The notes under the pieces are model-generated. The model ran no database searches, had not been told where the DNA came from, and worked only from the letters and a program-made list of their open reading frames with translations. A stretch of DNA of 64,000 nucleotides from Hysterangium stoloniferum (taxonomy: Eukaryota > Basidiomycota > Agaricomycetes > Hysterangiales > Hysterangiaceae): contig WHVD01000066.1 of the NCBI GenBank assembly GCA_015178975.1, positions 124,001 through 188,000 on the forward strand, written 5' to 3'. Positions within the stretch are counted from its first letter, which is position 1, and each line of letters begins with the position of its first letter. This document shows positions 57,510 to 64,000 of this stretch, in pieces. Made by a program: the position numbers and the translations under genes.

Positions 57510-58217
57510 TGTTAGGATCCTATCATTTGGACTCCCACAACTTGGTTTTACCCTCATAACCCTCTGGCACCCCACTATTGGTATCCCCAACCATGGTGTC
57601 ACTGCCTGCAGTGCACCAACACCTGTCCCTTTGTAGATTACCCTTTTGGCCATCCCATCCCATCTCCACACTCTCCCATCACCTGTTTGATGTGTATGTT
57701 TTATTTGCCACCTCACAACCTTTTAGAATACTTGTGTCTCATCACACTTAGTCTCAGTTTTGATCCTTGTTCCTTTTCCTACTTCCTTTGACCTTGTCAC
57801 AGCTTTTTGCATCCTTGATCAGCCTTCCAATCATCCATCATACTTTTGTATAAAAACCCCCTCATGTATGCTATAGTTTCTCTAGCTTGAATATTTACCC
57901 CCTTTGTGTTCAAACCTCTTTGCTTGCTCCTAATACTCTTGAAGACATTATTGGCCAGCCACAACTCTAATCCCCATGACCCTTAGCATTTCAGCTTTCT
58001 GGTTGATTCAGTTAAGTATCATATTCAACCCAAAAAATTGGACTACTTGCTCTTCCAAAATACCAGAGCACCCTAACAGTTCATGTGAGGGTGCAACACA
58101 TAAGTTGAAGCCAAGCTCCACTTGGTTTGTAAGACTGGACCTCCCAGTTAAGTATGAAATACCTGTTGGCCCTCTGACATCACTCTCCCTTTTGTCTTTA
58201 GACTTTAGACCTTAACA
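57510..58217 (+). mobile_element. Solo LTR, family L6
   Basis: 708 bp, TGTTAGGATCC...GACCTTAACA, with target duplicate CTAAT (57505-57509 and 58218-58222). TATAAAAACCCCC at about 57851 is the likely TATA box. Core block at about 58085-58120. Confidence 0.9.
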
Positions 58218-58615
58218 CTAATTAAAGATTCAAACTGGAGAGCTAAGTACATGACTATGGAAGACTATATGTATAGTGGTTCCAATTATTGTACTACACA
58301 TCTGAAAGCATAATAAAACACATTTAGAAATGTTTCCAAAATAAGAATACAATACCAAGATAGGTAAATGAGCAACAAGGACTGGGATAGATCAGGGAAT
58401 GAGGGCAGGAAATAAACAAACAAATGATCATCTTTGACTAGTCAGTTACTAAATGCAGGACAAAGGGATCAAGTTGGAATATCCACAGGATATCTGATAT
58501 TGTCTGTAAATGGATTAAAGAAGCATCTACATATAGCAACACCAGGAGTCCAGATGGAGTCCAGGTTGGGAAATGACCAAGGACACTTGGAGATCCTAGC
58601 TGGGAAAGGGCAGAG

Positions 58616-59352
58616 TGTTAGGACCCCATCCTATATGCACCTGACTCTCTATACCAGGTCACAGTTACCCAGAAAACCCACTAGGCTCTGGACCCCACCT
58701 TATAGGCACCCGACCTCTGTCTTGTGCATCAGTCATCAGACAACTGACCAGGACCTGTGCTTGTCAAACCTACCTATGCCCAACTCTGCCAGGACCCACA
58801 CACATCTAGCCAGTCTATACCTGACTCCATTTCATGCACCAGTCACCGGACTCTGCTCTGGACAAACCGCCAGCTCTCTAACTGAGCCTCACTCCTGTTA
58901 TGGTCAAATGACCTGTCATGTTTCAGACTCCGCCCCCATTCCATTCCATCCCTAACACCTAGTTGGTGTTTATTTGTCCCAATTTATGTTTACTTGTTTA
59001 GGCTTTTATTATTACCAGATTTAGTATTGCATACATTCCACAGTCTATACATGTATAGTCTAGCTGATGTTTGTATATACAATCCAGTCAGAAAATCAAC
59101 TAAAGTTCTCCCCAGTTACTTAACATACATATATCCCACTCTATCTCTCATCCCTGAAGCACAACACTATCAACCTCCTTGGAGCCTGCAGGCTTTCCAA
59201 CCGACTTTCTGATATATCACCTATCACCTATCAACCTATCAACTACACCTGGACACCACAATCTTGTGAGGGTGTAGCCTATAAGCTGAAGCCAAGCCCT
59301 ATCCACAGGTTTCTCCTGAAACCCTCCACTAAGCTTCATGTGCACTTTAACA
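58616..59352 (+). mobile_element. Solo LTR, L2-related
   Basis: 737 bp, TGTTAGGACCCC...GCACTTTAACA, with target duplicate CAGAG (58611-58615 and 59353-59357). It shares TACAATCCAGTCAGAAAATC and the core block with L2. Confidence 0.9.
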
Positions 59353-59484
59353 CAGAGTCTGACAGGTTCTGAGACATACGTAAGAGAAAGTGTCTAGGTT
59401 AGGGGCAGAATATCTGACTGGGGACTGAGGAAAAGGGTACTTGAGGGATGAGGGTCAGGTTCTGGTGGATTCTGGATCTTGACA

Positions 59485-59806
59485 CTAGTCCAGATAATGG
59501 TTCAGAACCTGATATTGTATCCGGAAAATACTCCATGGAGTTCCTGGGAATGGATCTTCACAATTGATGGAAAATCATACATGATGCCTCTCATTGACAG
59601 TTTTTCTGATTACATTGTGGGGTATTTTCTAGCTGACAAGCAAGCTGGTACAAAATCACAAGCACTCAAACAGTATATTGTTTTGGCAGAACAACAAACT
59701 GGGCAGCACATTTGGTGTGTGTATATGGATGGATGAAGGTACCAACTTTTGCAATACATTATGGCATGATTTCTTTGCAGATTAAGGAATTATACATGAA
59801 ACAATG
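59485..59806 (+). pseudogene. Integrase core of copia copy 2
   Basis: WEWIFTIDGKSYMMPLIDSF, then SDYIVGYFLADKQAGTKSQA and WCVYMDG, the DDE core region of a copia integrase. Broken, and cut at about 59806 by gypsy sequence on the other strand. Confidence 0.75.
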
Positions 59807-60135
59807 ATTCAATGGACTCCATGTTGAAGGAACATTTCTTCCTGTTAGCAAAAAGACTGTTTTTGCAGAGTCTTTGAAAAGCTTCATGGACTTGTTCATC
59901 ATGAAGTGTGGGATCTTTGGAAAATACCAAAATGTGGTTCAAATAGATGATAACATATACATTAAGCATGTTGAAAAATATATTGTTAACAAAACATTTG
60001 AAAAGTAGCAGGGGTGTTGGTAAGGCCAAAGGGCATAACCAGTCATTCAAAAGATCCATAGCAGGTACAGAAGGCAGTCTTCCACTCATTGCCTTCAGCA
60101 ATTCAGACCGAGTGATAGGCATGTTTAAGGTGTAC
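59807..60135 (-). pseudogene. Gypsy reverse-transcriptase fragment, left half
   Basis: Minus-strand RT with FFNMLNVYVIIY and ILVFSKDPTLHDEQ, clearly related to 26220-26550 of the gypsy element. It resumes at 63578, after the Tc1 element. Old and broken. Confidence 0.88.
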
Positions 60136-61191
60136 TGTTAAGTTCCCAAACAAAGCTCCATGGATAGTCCCACAGAGGTTTCTGGTAACTATTCCAAACA
60201 CACACTTGCTTCCAGGAATTGTCCCACGGAGTCCCCGGGTAATAGGTCCTGGGAAGGTTCCGGGGATATTAGTACAAGGAACGGTGATATCAGAATAATT
60301 ACCAGAAAGTATGGTGAACGACTGAGATGGACTTGGCTTCAGCTTATAGGCTGCACCCTCGTACACTCATTCGGGTGTCCATATTTCGAGCTGACAGAAT
60401 GCATACAAGAAGATATAGATTCCGGAGTTCCCGTGGGAGTTCCGGGAATCGAGCATGCAGACAGACAAGAGGACTAGAGACTGTTCAAGGGTCAAACTTG
60501 TTCAGGGGAAAACTAGTTCGAGATTGAAACTGGATTCTAAGTACATGAATATAGCAGACTTACATATATAGACTGTGAAATGTAATAATACCAAATCCGG
60601 TATTAATGAGAGGCAGAACTATTAAACATAAAATGAAACAAGTAAATACTAAACTGGGAATTAGGGATGGAACGGAATGGGAGCAGAGAACGAATCATGA
60701 CAGGTCATTTAACCATAACTGGAGCGGGGCTCAGTTAGAGGGGTTCCGGAAGTCTGGTCGGAGTCCGGTGACTTGGTGCACAATATAGTGTCGGGTATAG
60801 ACAGGCTTGATGTGCAGGAGGGCCAGTGGAGTCCGGTGGGTTTTCCGATGACTGGTGTGTGAGACGCAGAGACAGATCCTAACAGAAGTGGGGTTCTATG
60901 CTCTGTTAGAGGGGTTCCAGGAGTCCGGTTGGAGTCTGGTGACTGGTACATAAGACACAGAGTGTCGGGTGTATAGAGTGGAGTCCGGAGTCCGGTGGAG
61001 TCCGAGGACTGGTGTATGAGACATAGAGAGTTAGGTGCAGACAGGTGGGGTGCATACAGAGAGAGGCATAAACAAGTTGATGTGCGGGCTCCGGCGGGAA
61101 CTCTGGTTGTAACTATACAATATAGAGGGTCGGGAGCATGTAGGATGGGGTCCGGAGGTCCGGAGGCTGGCGGGTTTTCCAGTTCCTGACA
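60136..61191 (-). mobile_element. Solo LTR, family L5
   Basis: 1056 bp, TGTTAAGTTCCC...AGTTCCTGACA as written, with target duplicate TGTAC (60131-60135 and 61192-61196). It inserted exactly across the gypsy/Tc1 junction. Core block at about 60328-60365. Confidence 0.92.
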
Positions 61192-61539
61192 TGTACAGTG
61201 GCTCAAAAAATCGTTCCAATGTTTTGTTGTTTTGGAATGATTGATTCACAATACAAGTACCAGAGATCGGACAATTCTCAAGGAATTACCCAATATAATA
61301 TAGCATCTTAGCTTGAACTTGACACTTGGCTTATGTAATTTGAATCCAAATTGGTGGAATAATAAATAAAACAAAATAATCACTCATTGGAACAATTTTT
61401 TGACCCTCTATTACCTTGACAGAAAAGCTACTATTTCAGTAAAAATATAAGTCTAACCCACTTGTAGGAATAATAAACATGTCATGTGACTTTGTTTACA
61501 TCTGTTTGATATCTTGACAGTTGGTTCAATCACTCCTTA

Positions 61540-62382
61540 GCCTTTCCTACCACCATAAAAGCTACATTGTTGCAGGTAATGCTTGAGGTGTTCTCAAAGG
61601 CGTTCAATGGGATTTAGATTAGGAGACTAGGCAGGCCAGGATAGTACTTGAATGACATTGTCTTAAAACCACTGTTTGGCCTTCCTATATATATGTTTTG
61701 GATCATTGTCCTGTTGAAAGTAATGTTTGCCCCCCTCCATTTCTAGCATTCCAAAGCTTTCTATCACTCCATCCTCCAAAATCTCCACATACTCCATTCC
61801 ACTCCATAGAGCCCCATACCATGAGATTATTTCCTCCTCCATATTTGACAGTTGGTGTTGTTGTTCAGTTAGATATTGGTTCCCCCCATTCTTTCCAACC
61901 ATACACCTTTCCATTGGATCCAATTCAGTTAATCTTAGTCTCATCGGTCTACAACATCCTTTTGAAGTCCTCCACAGTCCAGTTTTCATGGTACTGAGAA
62001 AACTCAAGTGACTTCTGATAATGAGTCTTCTCCAACATGGATACTTTCTTTGTTGCAGTGTAAAAACCATTGTTCTTGAGTACATTCCTAACTTTTGGGG
62101 AGTGACAGAGTTGGGGATAGTAGAATTAATGAATCGGGTAGCTTGAACAGCATTGTCAAGATTTCCAGAGCTAATTGATAGACAATTGACTATTTGTTGT
62201 TGAGTAATAAGCTTGGAAGGATGACCAGCTAGAGTGTTTTCTTTATCCAAAAGTACTTCAACCTTGATCACACATATTGTATCTCTTTCTGAGTCAGTGT
62301 TAGTCTGGATTTGAGGATAGGAACACCCCTCTGGAAGAAGAGAGATAATATCAATGTGCTGAGTAGCAGAAATAGCTTTCAT
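61540..62382 (-). pseudogene. Tc1/mariner transposase
   Basis: Starts MKAISATQHIDIISLLPEGC (62382), a Pipsqueak/HTH-like N-terminus. The middle part carries LTELDPMERCMVGKNGG and NMEEEIISWYGALW. A catalytic-region motif YFQQDNDPKHIYRKAKQWF is seen at about 61665. The next motif, WPA-stop-SPNLNPIE (about 61630-61600), is the Tc1 DDE/D signature with an in-frame stop. The C-terminal 60 or so residues present in the fragment at 42730-42870 are deleted here. The transposase would bind the terminal repeats and cut and paste at TA sites. Confidence 0.9.
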
Positions 62383-62410
62383 AGTGATGGTAAAAGCTAA
62401 GAAGTGGTTG

Positions 62411-63238
62411 TGTTAAGGGTACATACATGGCAGGTTTCTGGGGAAACCCATGGGAAATCTGGTAGGACTTGGCTTCAGCTTATAGGCTGTGCCCTCGCAA
62501 GATTGTGTTGTCCAATTTCAAACAGGTGGACAGGAAACCCGGGGAGTCTGGGCAGAGTTCATGGGTCGAGGGATCATAGGTTGGAGGTCATGGGTCAAGA
62601 GGTTAGGGAGTCGAGATAAATAAGTTGGAGGTTGAGAGATAGATGTGTCAGAGCCCATGGGCTCTGACTAGTGAGAGTGGTGTAATTCAAGGAGGAGTTT
62701 AGAGCAGAAAATGTACTAGATTACTGGGGAGAATCTAAGCTGATTTTCTGACTGGATTGTATGTACAACATCTGCCAGACTATATAGACTGTGGAATTAA
62801 TAACATACCAAATCCAGTAATAATGAAAATGAAACTAGCAAACATAAAATGAGATAAGTAAACACCAAATTTGGTGTTAGGAATGGGACAGAATGGAGCG
62901 GAGTCCAAATCGTGACAGGTCATAAACCATAATGGGAAATGGAGCGGGAGTGGAGTCTGAATTGTGGCAGGTCATTGACTAAAACAGGAATGGGGCTTAG
63001 TTAGATGGATGACGGGTTTTCCGAGCAGGGTCTGGTGACTGACGCATGGGATGAGGTCGGACATAGACAGGGATGGAGTCCGGCAGTTATTCTGGTGACT
63101 GATACATGACATAACAAAGTCGAATGTGCTGATGTATGGAGTCTGGTGGGAATTCTGGTAAACTGACAATTGGTGCGTATAGGGCACAGGTGAGTATAAG
63201 TTAGTGCCTGGAGTCCGGTAGGAATTCCAGTTGTAACA
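62411..63238 (-). mobile_element. Solo LTR, family L2 variant, inside Tc1
   Basis: 828 bp, TGTTAAGGGTAC...TTCCAGTTGTAACA as written, with target duplicate GGTTG (62406-62410 and 63239-63243). It sits in the 5' untranslated part of the transposase gene. Core block at about 62463-62500. Confidence 0.94.
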
Positions 63239-63577
63239 GGTTGAACCAACTGTCAACATGTCAAACAGATGTAAACAAAGTCACATGACATGCTCATTAT
63301 TATTACAATTGGTTTAGACTTATATTTTTACTGAAATAGTGGCTTTTCTGTTAAAATAATATAGGGTCAAAAAAATTGTTCCAATGAGTGATTATTTTGT
63401 TTCATTTATTATTCCACCATTTTGGCTTCAAATTACATAAGCTAAGCATCCATTTCAAACTAATATGCTATACTAGGTGGGGTAATATTTTAAGAATGTT
63501 CTGATGTCTGGCATGTGTATTGTGAATCAATCTTTCCAAAACAACAAAACATTGGAACAATTTTTTGAGCTACTGTA

Positions 63578-64000
63578 AATTTGGGCTTTTCATGGGGCAT
63601 CAAGTAAATCTGTGATGAGCAGGAGTGGATATGTATTTGTCTTTCTGTGTTATGGAATTTAGGCCTTGTACATAAATCAACACAGGCAAAGGGATCTGGG
63701 CACTCCAAAAGGAGACTTGGAGGGCCAGATAAAACCTATCAATCCAGGAACTCTTGGATAGAAGAAAGTTCCAATTGGGACAAAGGGTAAATAGGCCCTA
63801 GAGGAGTGTTTAAACCAGGCTCAATATCAATTTTTAAGTCATAAGGCCTATGAGGTGCAAGCTGGTCAGCTTTTTGCTTACTGAAAACATCCACAAAATT
63901 GTGGTATTTTTTGGGAACTCCTTCCAGATTGGTATTTAGCTTGGATAACTCTGGAGTTTCAAAACATGCAGATGCTTCATCAGCTTGTAAGCTGATTGAA
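63578..64000 (-). pseudogene. Gypsy RT/protease-spacer fragment, right half
   Basis: Continuation of 59807-60135 after the Tc1 insertion. It matches 26560-27020 of the gypsy element at perhaps 85 % by eye and runs off the window end. Older than the 22-31 kb copy. Confidence 0.88.

Larger units (their letters stand above)
57208..59484 (-). mobile_element. LTR of family L5, with L6 and L2-type LTRs nested
   Basis: TGTTAAGTCCAGG...GGATCTTGACA as written, about 820 bp after discounting insertions. It is related to 60136-61191 (similar start, core block and GACA end). No matching target duplicate was found at its ends, so it may be an old or rearranged copy. Confidence 0.65.
53424..59806 (+). mobile_element. 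Ty1/copia retrotransposon, copy 2 (shattered)
   Basis: A possible 292 bp 5' LTR (53424-53715) is followed by the iMet-half PBS at 53716. Then come Gag (about 54068-54620 and 56182-56370), protease (about 56520), pre-integrase (about 56600-56910) and integrase core (about 59485-59800). The RT/RNase H part and 3' LTR are missing: the element breaks against gypsy sequence at about 59807. Four LTRs lie within it, two of them nested in a third-party LTR. Coding is broken at about ten or more points. Confidence 0.8.
61196..63575 (-). mobile_element. Tc1/mariner transposon with terminal repeats of about 340 bp
   Basis: CAGTGGCTCAAAAAAT...TTTTTTGAGCTACTG between TA dinucleotides (61194-61195 and 63576-63577), inserted into the gypsy RT fragment. 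The terminal inverted repeats reach to about 61535 and 63239. Within each, the outer tip is echoed about 210 bp inward as an inverted copy (TTGTTCCAATG...TTTTTTGACC). It carries one transposase gene on minus, and an L2 LTR at 62411-63238. Non-functional. Confidence 0.92.

Noticed and set aside
1-64000. tRNA or rRNA genes
   Set aside because: I looked for A/B-box-like and conserved rRNA strings and found none; the tRNA-like signals are only PBS sequences.

Overview
The window looks like transposon-packed, non-coding heterochromatin of a filamentous fungus. The reasons are the 47-54 nt introns with fungal-type splice and branch sites, copia and self-primed gypsy LTR retrotransposons, Tc1/mariner, Helitron and RNase-H-bearing LINE debris, and decayed pieces of a TORC1 Raptor-like gene. 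I cannot fix the phylum. I see no intact host gene, tRNA or rRNA. Nearly every base that I can explain is a mobile element, a fossil of one, or a tandem repeat. Copies differ mostly by C/T and G/A transitions, as expected of methylated, decaying DNA.

Layout. 1-5.6 kb: a foldback MITE-like hairpin and mosaic repeat modules carrying minus-strand Raptor-like fragments. 5.6-11.9 kb: a solo LTR and a copia element with 177 bp LTRs, itself interrupted by a 474 bp insertion. 12.3-16.0 kb: another solo LTR, a purine-rich minisatellite of about 66 bp period, and a 19 bp satellite. 16.0-32.9 kb: a large composite with inverted arms of about 2 kb. Its core holds plus-strand Raptor-like fragments, both arms hold C2H2 zinc-finger fragments, and the right arm was split by a 1.07 kb miniature copia-type element, an 8.1 kb gypsy element and a 744 bp solo LTR. 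32.9-34.9 kb: AT-rich DNA, more modules and a LINE RNase H fragment. 34.9-40.2 kb: an LTR-in-LTR stack six levels deep, with a 0.9 kb inversion inside it. 40.2-44.5 kb: an inverted repeat, split Tc1 remains and several LTRs. 44.5-48.5 kb: Helitron Rep remains split by a 1.3 kb LTR that contains a 2.0 kb LTR. 48.5-53.4 kb: more mosaic modules and one solo LTR. 53.4-59.8 kb: a shattered second copia element with nested LTRs, two of them in the same 5 bp target. 59.8-64 kb: a gypsy fragment split by a Tc1 element that in turn carries two LTRs.

Most notable: (1) the gypsy element carries, antisense between integrase and its 3' LTR, a TATA-headed gene with two phase-0 introns that would encode a coiled-coil, cysteine-cluster protein; (2) its primer-binding site is perfectly complementary over 11 nt to the presumed start of its own transcript; (3) intron-bearing Raptor-like fragments have multiplied as parts of a repeat; (4) a block of about 35 bp is shared by about 21 LTR pieces from several otherwise different families.

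All boundaries come from reading repeats and 5 bp target duplications by eye. No alignment or database search was run.
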